64,000 nt of DNA from Onishia taeanensis (GTDB taxonomy: Bacteria > Pseudomonadota > Gammaproteobacteria > Pseudomonadales > Halomonadaceae): NCBI RefSeq assembly GCF_900100755.1, contig NZ_FNCI01000003.1, positions 186,001 to 250,000 of the forward strand, written 5' to 3'. A model generated the notes under the pieces. It saw only the letters and a list, made by a program, of their open reading frames with translations. It ran no database searches and was not told the origin of the DNA. This document shows, one piece after another, positions 9,169-18,583 of this stretch. Made by a program: the position numbers and the translations under genes. Numbering within the stretch: the stretch's first letter is position 1; every line of letters starts with the position of its first letter.

Positions 9169-10503
9169 CTAGATGGCCAGCCGTTGCCAATGGCCCCGCT
9201 GCCAGATGACGGCAAAGCCCAGCGAATTCAAGCAGCGATAGCCGAGCTGCACCCACCAGATGCCCAGCAGGCCATACCCCAGCGCGACACCGACCCACCA
9301 GGCTAGAGGCAGGAAGATCAGCCACTGGGTCGCCAGGGTCATCGTCATCACGGTGCGATTGGCGCCCGCGCCGAGCAAGGCCTGGCCCAGCACCAGGGCA
9401 CAGACATCCAGCACTATCATAAGTGCGGTCAACTGGAGCGGCAGATGCCCGAGGGCCACCAGGGCCGGGTCATGCAGGAAGAGCCCCAGCACGGCGTCGG
9501 GGAATACCAGCATCGGCAGCGCGATCAGGGCCAGGCAGATCCAGGCGATGCGCACCACGTCCCACCCCCAGCGATGTGCTTCCTGGTTCGATTGCTGCCC
9601 CATGGCCTGTCCGACCAGGCTCATCGCCGCTACCCCGAGGCCGACACCCGGCAATATCAGCAGCAGTGACAGGTTCACCAGCACATGGCCTACCGCGACA
9701 CTTGCGGTATTCAACTGGCCAAGGATCCAGAACAATACGGCGTAGCCGCCGGCGAACCATAACTGCTGAAAGGAGTGCGGGGCGGCCAGTCGCAGCGTCG
9801 TCAGCAGGGTGGCGATATGGAGCTTTCCTCTGATCAGTCCGGCATTGGCCGGGCCTAGATGACGCCAAGTATACACCGCCCACAGGATCAGCCCGAGCAG
9901 CAGGGATAGCGTGGTCCCCGCGCCGGCGCCAGCGGCACCCAGCCTTGGCAGGCCCGCATAGCCAAAAATGAGCCCAATGCTGGTCAGCACATTCACGACA
10001 TGCATGATCAGGATGATGCGCAGATAGATGCCGGTCTGCTGAACGCCATTCCAGTAGCCTCTAAAACAGAAGATCATCGCCACCGGTACCAGCGAGACCA
10101 CCCGCCAGCGGAAATACTCGACGGCCTGGTCGTGGACCCCGGCGTCCGGGTTGAGCAGGCCAATCAACGCCGGCGCCTGCCATAGGCAAAGCGCCGTCAG
10201 CGGCACGGCGATCACCAGGGCGATGGCCAGGCCGGCATGTAGGGCATCGGTGCGGTTATGCCAGTCCTGCTCGCCGTGGCGTCTGGCGGTCTGTGCCTGT
10301 ACGCCGGAGGACAACCCAAACACCAGGGCGGTGACCATGAACATCGCATAGCCGCCGATGCCAACGCCTGCCAGCACCGTTTCCCCAAGCGAGCCGACCA
10401 GGGCGGCATCGATCAGGTTGAGCAGACTTTGCGACAGCATGCCGGCAATGATTGGCAGGGCAAGTTTGAGGATGGTATTGCGTCGTGAGGATTCGGGCAG
10501 CAT
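9169..10503 (-). CDS. MATE family exporter (DinF-like)
   Basis: A polytopic inner-membrane exporter of 444 aa with about twelve hydrophobic segments arranged as two homologous halves. The opening ILKLALPIIAGMLSQSLLNLIDAALVG and the second-half SLLLILPGVGLGVAAMSLVGQAMGQQ are typical of MATE proteins of the DinF branch. These transporters expel drugs or metabolites in exchange for H+ or Na+; the substrate cannot be inferred. The ATG at 10503 lies 127 nt past the end of metH on the same strand. Confidence 0.88.
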   Translation of the reverse strand: MLPESSRRNTILKLALPIIAGMLSQSLLNLIDAALVGSLGETVLAGVGIGGYAMFMVTALVFGLSSGVQAQTARRHGEQDWHNRTDALHAGLAIALVIAVPLTALCLWQAPALIGLLNPDAGVHDQAVEYFRWRVVSLVPVAMIFCFRGYWNGVQQTGIYLRIILIMHVVNVLTSIGLIFGYAGLPRLGAAGAGAGTTLSLLLGLILWAVYTWRHLGPANAGLIRGKLHIATLLTTLRLAAPHSFQQLWFAGGYAVLFWILGQLNTASVAVGHVLVNLSLLLILPGVGLGVAAMSLVGQAMGQQSNQEAHRWGWDVVRIAWICLALIALPMLVFPDAVLGLFLHDPALVALGHLPLQLTALMIVLDVCALVLGQALLGAGANRTVMTMTLATQWLIFLPLAWWVGVALGYGLLGIWWVQLGYRCLNSLGFAVIWQRGHWQRLAI

Positions 10504-10524
10504 GCCGCCTTCCAGTCAAGTGAT

Positions 10525-10549
10525 GGAGCCCGCCCTGAGGGCAGGCTCC
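10525..10549 (-). terminator. Hairpin after metH
   Basis: GGAGCC-C-GCCC / GGGC-A-GGCTCC with a TGA loop forms a stem of ten pairs with one internal C/A mismatch in the gap after the metH stop. It lacks a T-run; probable terminator or mRNA 3'-end stabiliser. Confidence 0.5.
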
Positions 10550-10630
10550 GGCGTGCAGCGCAGACGCGTCGATTGCGGCTGAAGCGTGGCTAGCTCAGTG
10601 CCATCGGATCGGGCAACAGAAGCGCTAATG

Positions 10631-13600
10631 TCAGCTCGGGTCGTAGGAGAGTACCGGCGACAGCCAGCGTTCCATTTCACCAACTGGCATGTTCTTGCGG
10701 CTGGCCAGGGATTCGACCTGATCGCGGGTGATCTTGCCGGTAGAGAAGTACTTCGACTGCGGATGCGCGAAGTACCAGCCGGAGACTGCGGCCGCCGGCC
10801 ACATGGCGAAGTTTTCGGTCAGCGCCAGGCCGCTGTTCTTCTCGGCGTCGAGCAGCCGGAATAGGGTGGTCTTCTCGGTGTGATCGGGGCAGGCCGGGTA
10901 GCCCGGGGCCGGGCGTATGCCTTGATATTTCTCGGCAATCAACGACTCGTTATCGAGAGATTCGTCGGGCACATAGCCCCAGAATTCCTTGCGGACCCGC
11001 TCATGCATGCGCTCGGCGAAGGCCTCGGCGAGACGGTCGGTCAGGGCCTGCACCATGATGGCGTTGTAGTCGTCGCCGGCCGCTTCATAGCGCTTGCTCA
11101 ATTCGTCAACGCCATGCCCGGTGGTGACCGCGAAGCCGCCGATCCAGTCGGGTATCCCGCTTTCCTCGCCGTTCGCGTCATAACGGGGCGCGATGAAGTC
11201 GGCCAGGCTGTAGCAGAGACCGTCGCGATTCTTGGTGGTCTGCTGGCGAATATGGTGCAGGCGCTCGATGACCTCGCTACGCGACTCGTCGGCGTAGACT
11301 TCGATCACGTCATCTTCGACGCTATTGGCCGGCCAGATGCCGATGACGCCGCGGGCGGTAATATGGCCCTCGTCGAGCAGCTTGATAAGCATCTCCTGGG
11401 CATCCTTGAACAGGCTGCGAGCGGCCTCGCCGACCACCTTGTCATTGAGGATCTTCGGGTACTTGCCCGCCAACTGCCAGCTCATGAAGAAGGGCGTCCA
11501 GTCGATGCGCTCGACCAGTTCCTGGAGGTCGTAGTCGTCGAAGACCTTGAGGCCGGTGAAGTTCGGCGCCGCAGGCGGTTGCGCGGCCCAGTCGGTCTTG
11601 AAGCGGCGCTCGCGGGCCTGCTCGTAGCTGAGATCAGCGGCCTTGGGGCGCCGCTTGGCGTTGCGTTCCCGCACGGTCTCGTACTCAGCGCGCAACTCGG
11701 CGGTGTAGGCCGGCTTGAGCTCCGGGGAAAGCAGCTTTGATGCCACGCCGACCGCTCGGGAGGCATCGGTGACATAGACCACCGGGTGCTCGTACTGGGG
11801 CTCGATCTTGACCGCGGTATGGGCCTTGGAGGTGGTAGCACCGCCGATCAGCAACGGAATATCGAAGCCCTGGCGCTGCATTTCCTTGGCTACGTGAACC
11901 ATTTCGTCGAGCGAAGGCGTGATCAGTCCGGACAGGCCAATGATGTCGGCGTTCTCGTCGCGGGCGGTCTGCAGGATCTTCTCGGCGGGCACCATGACGC
12001 CCAGGTCGATGACCTCATAGTTGTTGCACTGCAAAACCACGCCGACGATGTTCTTGCCGATATCGTGGACGTCACCCTTGACCGTGGCCATCACGATCTT
12101 GCCCTTGGCCTGGGTCTCGCCGCTCTTCTCGGCTTCGATATAGGGGATCAGGTAGGCGACCGCCTGCTTCATTACCCGGGCCGACTTGACCACCTGAGGC
12201 AGAAACATCTTGCCGGCGCCGAACAGGTCGCCGACCACGTTCATGCCGTCCATCAGCGGACCTTCGATGACCTCGATGGGGCGAGTGGCGCGCTGGCGAG
12301 CCAGTTCGGTGTCTTCCTCGATGTAGGCGGTGATGCCCTTGACCAGCGCATGCTCGATGCGCTTCTCGACTTCCCAGCTGCGCCACTCGAGATCTTCTTT
12401 CTTGGCGGCACCACTGCCATCGCCCTTGAACTTGTCGGCAATGTCGAGGAGTCGTTCGGTGGAATCGTCACGGCGGTTATTGACCACGTCCTCGACGGCT
12501 TCGCGTAGCTCTTCCGGCAGATCGTCGTAGACCGCCAACTGACCGGCATTGACGATGCCCATGCTCAGACCGGCGCGAATGGCGTGGTAGAGGAAGACCG
12601 AGTGAATGGCCTCGCGCACCGGATTATTGCCGCGAAACGAGAAGGAGACGTTGGATACGCCCCCGGAGACCAGTGCATGGGGCAGGTGTTCGCGGATCCA
12701 CTGGGTGGCCTGGATGAAGTCCACCCCGTAGTTGTTGTGCTCCTCGATGCCGGTGGCGATAGCGAAGATGTTGGGGTCGAAGATGATGTCTTCCGGCGGG
12801 AAGCCGATCTCGTCGACCAGTAGGCGATAGGCACGTTCGCAGATCTCGGTCTTGCGGGCGAAGGTGTCCGCCTGGCCCTGCTCGTCGAAGGCCATGACCA
12901 CTACCGCAGCGCCGTAGCGCATGCAGCGGGTCGCCTGCTCGCGAAAGGCGTCCTCGCCTTCCTTCATGGAGATGGAGTTGACCACCGCCTTGCCCTGCAC
13001 GCACTTGAGGCCGGCCTCGATGATCTCCCATTTCGAGGAGTCGATCATGATCGGCACCCGCGAGATATCGGGTTCGCCGGCGATCAGGTTGAGGAAGCGC
13101 ACCATGGCTTCCTCGGACTCGAGCATGCCCTCGTCCATGTTGATGTCGATGATCTGGGCGCCGTTGTCGACCTGCTCCAGCGCGACCTCGAGGGCGGTGG
13201 TGTAATCCTCTTCCTTGATGAGCCGCTTGAAGCGCGCCGAGCCGGTGACGTTGGTCCGCTCGCCGACATTGACGAACAGCGAGTCGGCGCTGATGTTGAA
13301 AGGCTCGAGGCCAGACAGACGACAGGCGATAGGGCGCTCCGGCACCTGGCGTGGCGCCATGTCCTTTACGGCCTCGGCGATGGCCTTGATATGCTCGGGG
13401 GTGCTACCGCAGCAGCCGCCGATGATGTTGACTAAGCCACTGCTCGCGAATTCGGCGACGATAGCCGCCATTTCCTCGGGGGTTTGATCGTACTCGCCGA
13501 ACTCATTGGGGAGGCCGGCGTTGGGATGCGCCGAGACCAGCGTATCGGCCTTTTTCGACAGCTCTTCTAGATAGGGGCGCAGCTCCTCTGCCCCCAGCGC

Positions 13601-14350
13601 GCAGTTGAGGCCGATGGAGAAGGGGTGGGCGTGACGCACCGAGTTCCAGAAGGCCTCAGTGGTCTGGCCAGAGAGCGTGCGGCCTGAGGCATCGGTAATG
13701 GTGCCCGAGATCATCACCGGCAGGCGCTTGCCGAGTGCCTCGAAGAGCTCCTCGAGCGCATAGATCGCCGCCTTGGCGTTCAGGGTGTCGAAGATGGTCT
13801 CGATCAGGATCAGGTCGGCGCCGCCCTCGATCAGTGCCTCGGCAGCCTCGTAGTAATTCTCGCGCAGCTCATCGAAGGTGACGTTGCGCTTGGCCGGGTC
13901 GTTGACGTCCGGTGATAACGAAGCCGTGCGCGAGGTCGGGCCGAGGACGCCGGCCACATAGCGGGGAATGCCAGTCTCGGCGCCTACTGCATCACAGATC
14001 TCGCGGGCCAAGCGTGCCGACTCACGGTTGAGCTCAGGCACCAGGGTTTCCATGCCATAGTCGGCCTGAGACAGACGCGTACTGTTGAAGGTGTTGGACT
14101 CGATGATCTCGGCGCCCGCTTCCAGATAGTCGCGGTGAATGCGGGTCACCAGATCCGGACAGGTCAGCGCCAGCAAGTCATTGTTGCCTTTCAGGTCCGA
14201 TGGCCAGTCGATGAACCGCTCGCCGCGGAAGTCGGCTTCATCCAGTCCGGCATTCTGCAGCATGGTGCCCATGCCGCCATCGAGAATCAGAATCTGCGAG
14301 GCAAGGCGTGTGGCGAGGGTGTCAGTGACGGGTGTCGGGGTAGCGGCCAT
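10631..14350 (-). CDS. metH: Cobalamin-dependent methionine synthase
   Basis: Transfers a methyl group from methyltetrahydrofolate to homocysteine through methylcobalamin; 1239 aa, full length. Domain order: homocysteine-binding barrel with zinc cysteines C250, C313 and C314 (GLNC and GGCCGS); the pterin-binding domain ([16 protein letters not shown], about 370-620); the cobalamin domain with GDVHDIGKN (H762, the lower axial ligand); and the C-terminal AdoMet reactivation domain ([12 protein letters not shown] near 1150). ATG at 14350. No SAM or B12 riboswitch is evident in the 215-bp divergent region shared with nfuA. Confidence 0.97.
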   Translation of the reverse strand: MAATPTPVTDTLATRLASQILILDGGMGTMLQNAGLDEADFRGERFIDWPSDLKGNNDLLALTCPDLVTRIHRDYLEAGAEIIESNTFNSTRLSQADYGMETLVPELNRESARLAREICDAVGAETGIPRYVAGVLGPTSRTASLSPDVNDPAKRNVTFDELRENYYEAAEALIEGGADLILIETIFDTLNAKAAIYALEELFEALGKRLPVMISGTITDASGRTLSGQTTEAFWNSVRHAHPFSIGLNCALGAEELRPYLEELSKKADTLVSAHPNAGLPNEFGEYDQTPEEMAAIVAEFASSGLVNIIGGCCGSTPEHIKAIAEAVKDMAPRQVPERPIACRLSGLEPFNISADSLFVNVGERTNVTGSARFKRLIKEEDYTTALEVALEQVDNGAQIIDINMDEGMLESEEAMVRFLNLIAGEPDISRVPIMIDSSKWEIIEAGLKCVQGKAVVNSISMKEGEDAFREQATRCMRYGAAVVVMAFDEQGQADTFARKTEICERAYRLLVDEIGFPPEDIIFDPNIFAIATGIEEHNNYGVDFIQATQWIREHLPHALVSGGVSNVSFSFRGNNPVREAIHSVFLYHAIRAGLSMGIVNAGQLAVYDDLPEELREAVEDVVNNRRDDSTERLLDIADKFKGDGSGAAKKEDLEWRSWEVEKRIEHALVKGITAYIEEDTELARQRATRPIEVIEGPLMDGMNVVGDLFGAGKMFLPQVVKSARVMKQAVAYLIPYIEAEKSGETQAKGKIVMATVKGDVHDIGKNIVGVVLQCNNYEVIDLGVMVPAEKILQTARDENADIIGLSGLITPSLDEMVHVAKEMQRQGFDIPLLIGGATTSKAHTAVKIEPQYEHPVVYVTDASRAVGVASKLLSPELKPAYTAELRAEYETVRERNAKRRPKAADLSYEQARERRFKTDWAAQPPAAPNFTGLKVFDDYDLQELVERIDWTPFFMSWQLAGKYPKILNDKVVGEAARSLFKDAQEMLIKLLDEGHITARGVIGIWPANSVEDDVIEVYADESRSEVIERLHHIRQQTTKNRDGLCYSLADFIAPRYDANGEESGIPDWIGGFAVTTGHGVDELSKRYEAAGDDYNAIMVQALTDRLAEAFAERMHERVRKEFWGYVPDESLDNESLIAEKYQGIRPAPGYPACPDHTEKTTLFRLLDAEKNSGLALTENFAMWPAAAVSGWYFAHPQSKYFSTGKITRDQVESLASRKNMPVGEMERWLSPVLSYDPS

Positions 14351-14496
14351 GATTCGGGGCGGTCTCCAGCGTGAGTCGCGTCTTCTACTGTATCGAGCGT
14401 CTAGGCTCGGTTTTGCGCGCTAGCTTACCAGAAAGGCGGTGATCCCGGCAGCGCCAAGCGGGGCAGCTATTATAAGCCTGAGTATTTCACTCGGGA

Positions 14497-14535
14497 TTGT
14501 TTCGCCGCGCACTTTTGCTTAACATGATAAGCAAA
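14497..14535 (+). promoter_or_regulatory. Candidate nfuA promoter with palindromic operator
   Basis: TTGTTT (14497-14502) and TAACAT (14520-14525) are 17 nt apart and resemble a weak sigma-70 promoter. Overlapping the -10 box is a perfect 8-bp inverted repeat with 6-nt spacer, TTTGCTTA (14514-14521) and TAAGCAAA (14528-14535), about 30 nt before the nfuA ATG. The position suits a repressor operator. The palindrome does not resemble the IscR motifs I know. Confidence 0.5.
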
Positions 14536-14565
14536 TTCGACCTCTCGAATCAGGACCATCTCCCC

Positions 14566-15156
14566 ATGAGTCAGAGCATCCAGATTACCGACAGCGCCCA
14601 AGACTATCTCGCCGAGCTGCTCGAGAAGCAGAACGTCGAAGGCATCGCCGTGCGTATCTTCATCACCCAGCCGGGTACGCCCTACGCTGAGACGTGCCTG
14701 GCCTACTGTCGTCCGGGCGAGGAAGAGCCTACCGACGAGAAGCTCGCGCTCGACAAGATCACTGTCTTCCTCGATAAGAACAGTGTGCCCTTTCTCGACG
14801 AGGCGCTGGTCGACTTCAACGCCGATCGTATGGGCGGTCAGCTGACCATCAAGGCGCCCAACGCCAAGATGCCCAAGGTCAACGCCGACAGTCCCCTCGA
14901 GGATCGCGTCAACTACGTACTCTACAGCGAAATCAACCCGGGTCTTGCCGCCCACGGTGGTGAAATCAAGCTGATGCAGCTGACCGAGGACAGCGTGGCG
15001 GTGCTGGCCTTCGGCGGCGGTTGTCAGGGCTGCTCGGCCGTGGATCTTACGCTCAAGGATGGTGTCGAGAAGACGCTGCTCGAGCGTATTCCGGAGCTTG
15101 CCGGTATCCGCGATATTACCGATCACACCGATACCAGCCAGGCCTACTACCGCTGA
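14566..15156 (+). CDS. nfuA: Fe-S biogenesis protein NfuA
   Basis: A 4Fe-4S carrier delivering clusters to apoproteins, 196 aa. The N-terminal A-type-like domain (about 1-95) is followed by the Nfu domain with the cluster-binding motif GGGCQGC (C153 and C156). The ATG at 14566 gives the usual [16 protein letters not shown]-terminus. It is followed by a hairpin at 15216-15243. Confidence 0.95.
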   Translation: MSQSIQITDSAQDYLAELLEKQNVEGIAVRIFITQPGTPYAETCLAYCRPGEEEPTDEKLALDKITVFLDKNSVPFLDEALVDFNADRMGGQLTIKAPNAKMPKVNADSPLEDRVNYVLYSEINPGLAAHGGEIKLMQLTEDSVAVLAFGGGCQGCSAVDLTLKDGVEKTLLERIPELAGIRDITDHTDTSQAYYR

Positions 15157-15215
15157 TGGGTCGAAGCGGCTGGTAAGGCGGTGGTTGAACGCCGCCAGTG
15201 ATCGAGCTTCAGCAA

Positions 15216-15243
15216 ACAACGGGCGCCTTCGGGCGCCCGTTGT
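15216..15243 (+). terminator. UUCG-capped terminator hairpin after nfuA
   Basis: A perfect 12-bp stem ACAACGGGCGCC / GGCGCCCGTTGT closed by a TTCG tetraloop lies 60 nt past the nfuA stop. It is very stable but has a weak T tail; a bidirectional role for the convergent KfrA-like gene is possible. Confidence 0.7.
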
Positions 15244-15361
15244 GCGTTAGGGCGCGATTTTGCCCAACCCGCTTTCTGCCTGTCTTTTAACCTTTCAGCC
15301 TTTCTGTCTTTCCCGGACTATCTGCCGACCTGGCTATCAACCACCGCTTGTCCTTGAGTCG

Positions 15362-16327
15362 TCAGTAGACGAAGGGTGGCAGGGGCGTCTTGGCCAGTCG
15401 CGCCTCGGTCTCCAGCAGGCGCTTCTTGAGCGCTGCGATTTCTGCGTCCTTTTCTTCTAGGCGATGCTCGAGACGGTCCTGATGCCGCTTTCTGTCCCGA
15501 TCCTGTTCCTTGCGCTGCTCGAGCTCCCAATGGGCCTCGCGTTGCTGTTGCTGAGAATCGGCTAGCTGGGTGCGCAGCTCCTGAAGCTGCTTGTCGAGAT
15601 TTTCATTGCGCGCTTCCAGCTGTGCCTGGCGAGCACCATGCTGCTTGTCGGCGGCATGGCGCTCCTGGCGGGCGTCATCCAGCAGGCTCATCAAGCGTGC
15701 TTCGGCGGCTTCGTTGCGTTGCTCTTCCTGATGGAGTCGGGCCTGGTGTTCGGTATCGCGTGCCGTTAACGCCTCATGGTGTTGAGCGGCCAGCGCCTCA
15801 TTGCGGTCCTGGAGTCGCTTGAGTTCCTTCTCGAGCTGCTGAACCTGCTGCAGGGCTTTCGCTTCACGCTCGGCAAGGCTGTCGCGCTGGGCCTGACAGC
15901 TCGCCAGGGTGGCGCTCTGTTCCTCGAGCCGCGCCTGGGCGTTGGCCAAATGATCGGCAACCGCTGCCTCACGCTGGCCGGCATCCTCTGCTCGGCGGTC
16001 GCTTTCGCGGGCGGCCTCCTGCGCCTCGCTGATGCGCTGGTCGGCTTCCTGACGATAGAGCGCCAGTCCCTCGCTGGCGGTGTCCTGAGCCTGGCGCCAC
16101 AGCTCTTGCGTCAATGTCTGCAAGGCCTCGGGTAATTCCTGGGCGGGCGGTTGGTCGCGGTTCTCTTCGCGCTCGACCCGCCATTGCCGCAGATGCTCGC
16201 TGAGAGTAGTGAAGCTGCCCGTTCCTAGCACCTCGCGGATTCGCTGCACGCTGGGCGCGTCTCCGCGGCTCAGCAGGGTATGAATCGCCCGCTGCACATC
16301 CTCGTACTGCACGCCGCTTCGCGCCAT
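15362..16327 (-). CDS. KfrA-type coiled-coil DNA-binding protein
   Basis: A 321-aa protein whose first about 60 residues (MARSGVQYEDVQRAIHTLL, then GDAPSVQRIREVLGTGSFTTL, both in part) match the helix-turn-helix of the KfrA N-terminal family. KfrA is a plasmid transcription and segregation factor that binds operator repeats. From about residue 90 to 310 it is one long alanine-, glutamine- and charge-rich coiled coil. The ATG at 16327 has GAGAAAGG 5 nt upstream; an ATG at 16342 is also in frame. It is divergent from a tyrosine recombinase with a 40-bp palindrome between them, which it may bind. No plasmid rep or par genes are present, so this is a chromosomal homologue. Confidence 0.75.
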   Translation of the reverse strand: MARSGVQYEDVQRAIHTLLSRGDAPSVQRIREVLGTGSFTTLSEHLRQWRVEREENRDQPPAQELPEALQTLTQELWRQAQDTASEGLALYRQEADQRISEAQEAARESDRRAEDAGQREAAVADHLANAQARLEEQSATLASCQAQRDSLAEREAKALQQVQQLEKELKRLQDRNEALAAQHHEALTARDTEHQARLHQEEQRNEAAEARLMSLLDDARQERHAADKQHGARQAQLEARNENLDKQLQELRTQLADSQQQQREAHWELEQRKEQDRDRKRHQDRLEHRLEEKDAEIAALKKRLLETEARLAKTPLPPFVY

Positions 16328-16460
16328 GACGCCTTTCTCCATTCTTGAAGCATCGATTGATCGCCGGTCCGGCCTCGCGCCGTATGTCCATCGCGCTGTG
16401 CGACAGGGCCGGCCTAGGTCTTACTCATTCTAGCCATCTTATCGGCATTGAGGGCTTGGA

Positions 16461-16500
16461 TAAAGAATATTACGTAATACGTTTTATGTAATATTATTTA
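16461..16500. other. 40-bp dif-like palindrome (candidate recombinase core site or KfrA-like operator)
   Basis: The left arm TAAAGAATATTACGTAA (16461-16477) and the inverted right arm (16484-16500) agree at 15 of 17 positions and flank a 6-bp centre, TACGTT. Two arms around a 6-bp centre is the architecture of Xer dif sites. The first 11 bases of the right arm (TTATGTAATAT) match the E. coli XerD half-site at 9 of 11. It lies between the KfrA-like and recombinase genes, in the most AT-rich patch nearby. An operator or promoter is the main alternative. Confidence 0.55.
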
Positions 16501-16519
16501 TCACTAAGGGCATAAATTC

Positions 16520-16705
16520 ATGATTACGCGCCTTATCTTGATTATATGCAGGCGTAACGGCGACAATGGCAAGCTAGGCGCCGGAGCCTGCCATGAAGGG
16601 CCTGCCGAGGCGGCAGTGGGTCAAATAGGCGGCTATCTGCGGCTAGTCGAGCGGGTGATCCCAGTACACAACCAGCGCAGAAATCGCACAGGGAGCGCGA
16701 GGTGA
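16520..16705 (+). CDS. Possible 61-aa leader ORF coupled to the recombinase
   Basis: A short frame with ATG at 16520 and AAGGG 9 nt upstream runs to a TGA that overlaps the recombinase GTG start (GTGA). The peptide begins with a hydrophobic stretch (MITRLILIICRR) and then becomes glycine/alanine-rich. I recognise no family. It may be a translational-coupling leader or chance. The rest of the 374-nt gap between the KfrA-like start and the recombinase holds the dif-like palindrome and nothing else I can name. Confidence 0.3.
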   Translation: MITRLILIICRRNGDNGKLGAGACHEGPAEAAVGQIGGYLRLVERVIPVHNQRRNRTGSAR

Positions 16706-17928
16706 CAGAGAGTCGGTGGCCAGAGCAGGTAAGTGAGGTGGCGCAGCAAAGCGAGGTGCCCATTTCGCTGGAGGGCAGGGCGGCGGTGCTTGCCGATGGC
16801 GTACGGATCAGCGCCAACAGCGATGTGGAAGCCGTTGCCGCCTGGCTGGAGGAGTATCGTGATAGCGCCCAGACCCTGCGCGCCTATCGCAAGGAGGCGG
16901 AACGACTGCTGCTATGGCTGGATAGCCAGGGCCAGACGCTAGGATCGCTGCGACGTGACGGGCTTGATGACTTCGAGGCTTTCCTGGCCGATCCAAGGCC
17001 TGCCGCACGCTGGATAGGGCCGCCCAGGCCACGCCATGACGACGACTGGCGGCCTTTTCGGCGCCCGCTGTCGGCGGCCAGTCGCCGCCAGAGCCTGGTC
17101 ATTCTTCAGGGGCTCTATAGCTGGCTGGTTGAAGCGGGGTGGGTGGACCATAACCCTTTTCGCCTGATGCGGGGCAAGCGCCGGCGTCTCGATAATCGCC
17201 AGGAGGGCATCGAGCGCTATCTGGAGCGTCCCCTGTGGGAATGGTTCTGGGGGTGGCTAAACCAGCCGCTGGCTCGGACAGCCAGCCCGCGTCAGCGTTT
17301 TGAATGGCAGCGACGGCGGATGATCTTCGGCTTTGCCTACCTGCTGGCTCCCCGCATCAGCGAGATGGCGGCGGCGAGGATGGGTGATTTCCAGCGTCGA
17401 GAAGGGCGCTGGTGGTGGCGGGTGATTGGCAAGGGTAGCAAGCTGGCGACGATTCCGGTGCCGCCGGACATGATGGCCCTGCTCGGCGACTGGCGTGAGC
17501 AGCTGGGGCTAGCCAGGTTGCCCGAGCCCGATGACGACTCGCCGCTACTTCGCGGGTTGGATGGAAAGCGCGGCCTGGGGGATAACCAGCTCTATCGGCT
17601 GATCAAGAAGGCGTTCGAAGCAGCGGCGGCTAGGCTTGAGAACGGAGATGATCGCGACTCGGGCCGCCTGGGCGTGCCGTCAGAGCAGTACGCCGCGCCA
17701 TTGGGCGATCAGCCAGACCTTGGCAATGCGGTTCTGGCGCGGACCCTGCGCGCGGCAACCCCCCACTGGCTTCGCCATACCGCCATCACGCATCAGGCCC
17801 AGGGTGGCGTGGAGCTGCGTTACCTGGCGAGAAGCGCGCGTCACTCACGGCTCGACACCACTGCCCGCTACCTGCACGCCGAAGCCGAGGAGTGGCAGCA
17901 GCAAGTGAGTGGCCATGGGCTCGATTGA
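16702..17928 (+). CDS. Tyrosine recombinase (XerC/D-like integrase family)
   Basis: A 408-aa site-specific recombinase. The N-terminal SAM-like core-binding region (about 45-150, AAWLEEYRDSAQTLRAYRKE) precedes the catalytic domain. Catalytic residues are visible: arginine in LAPRISEMAAARMGD, lysine in GKGSKLATIPV, the box-II segment HWLRHTAITH, the second histidine in ARHSRLDTTA, and the tyrosine nucleophile in TARYLHAE. An acidic insertion of about 40 residues precedes box II. The start is GTG at 16702 with AGGGAG upstream. No phage genes, excisionase or tRNA target site lie nearby, and the flanks are housekeeping Fe-S genes, so a resident Xer-like role is more likely than a mobile-element integrase. 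Confidence 0.85.
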   Translation: MTESRWPEQVSEVAQQSEVPISLEGRAAVLADGVRISANSDVEAVAAWLEEYRDSAQTLRAYRKEAERLLLWLDSQGQTLGSLRRDGLDDFEAFLADPRPAARWIGPPRPRHDDDWRPFRRPLSAASRRQSLVILQGLYSWLVEAGWVDHNPFRLMRGKRRRLDNRQEGIERYLERPLWEWFWGWLNQPLARTASPRQRFEWQRRRMIFGFAYLLAPRISEMAAARMGDFQRREGRWWWRVIGKGSKLATIPVPPDMMALLGDWREQLGLARLPEPDDDSPLLRGLDGKRGLGDNQLYRLIKKAFEAAAARLENGDDRDSGRLGVPSEQYAAPLGDQPDLGNAVLARTLRAATPHWLRHTAITHQAQGGVELRYLARSARHSRLDTTARYLHAEAEEWQQQVSGHGLD

Positions 17929-18145
17929 CCTTGAATAGGGGCAAGGTGACAGTGCGCCGGTAACGGCATGACAGCCAAGGTGGCTGAAAGGATGTTTGCA
18001 AAGGGGGCTTTATGGGAGCGCAAGAGGCAGCGGCGAGGGGACGACGCCCCGGGCGGTGAGCCGTTATACTAGCCATCAAGACTCGCGGACCAGGCGTAGG
18101 CTTTGTCTAGCCCGGTCCCGCGGCCACTCATCATAGGGAGAGATC

Positions 18146-18562
18146 ATGTCCGACACCGCTCAGGAAAGCCAGGCCGAGCTGATCGAAGAGTTCGAGATGT
18201 TCGATAACTGGATGGATCGCTATCAGTACATCATCGACATGGGCAAGCAGCTGCCGGCCTTTCCCGACGAGTGGAAGACCGATGAGCTCAAGATTCAGGG
18301 CTGTCAGTCCAATGTCTGGATGCGTTCACAGCGAGATGGCGAGCGGCTGCACTTCGATGCCACCTCCGATGCGGCCATCGTCTCTGGCCTGATCGCCGTG
18401 CTGATGCGCATCTTCAATGATCGTCCGCCTGCCGAGATTGCCGCCACGCCGCCAAGCTTTCTTGAGGAACTGGGGCTGGACAAGCATCTGTCGCCGACCC
18501 GCAGCAACGGGCTACATGCGATGCTCGAGCGCATCTACCAGGTGGCCAAGGCAGAAGCCTGA
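18146..18562 (+). CDS. sufE: SufE family sulfur acceptor
   Basis: Accepts persulfide sulfur from a cysteine desulfurase for Fe-S cluster assembly; 138 aa, cytoplasmic. The active cysteine is C53 in IQGCQSNVW, and the helical segments FEMFDNWMDRYQYIIDMGK and PSFLEELGLDKHLSPTRSNG are family-typical. ATG 18146 follows AGGGAGAG. No sufS or csdA lies next to it. The 217-nt gap after the recombinase gene makes it an independent transcript. Confidence 0.92.
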   Translation: MSDTAQESQAELIEEFEMFDNWMDRYQYIIDMGKQLPAFPDEWKTDELKIQGCQSNVWMRSQRDGERLHFDATSDAAIVSGLIAVLMRIFNDRPPAEIAATPPSFLEELGLDKHLSPTRSNGLHAMLERIYQVAKAEA

Positions 18563-18583
18563 CAGTCACTGATAATGCTCGGG

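Noticed and set aside
10584-10603. A stretch reading GTGGCTAGCTCAGT, like a tRNA D-arm
   Set aside because: No matching acceptor stem, anticodon arm or T-arm (no GGTTCGAATCC-like segment) follows; it is an intergenic coincidence after metH.
14351-14565. SAM or cobalamin riboswitch upstream of metH
   Set aside because: The 215-nt divergent region shows no B12-box-like or SAM-riboswitch-like conserved core; only the nfuA palindrome stands out.
15362-17928. Prophage or integrative element suggested by the recombinase
   Set aside because: No phage structural, excisionase, replication or conjugation genes, no tRNA and no direct-repeat attachment ends were seen; the flanks are housekeeping genes.
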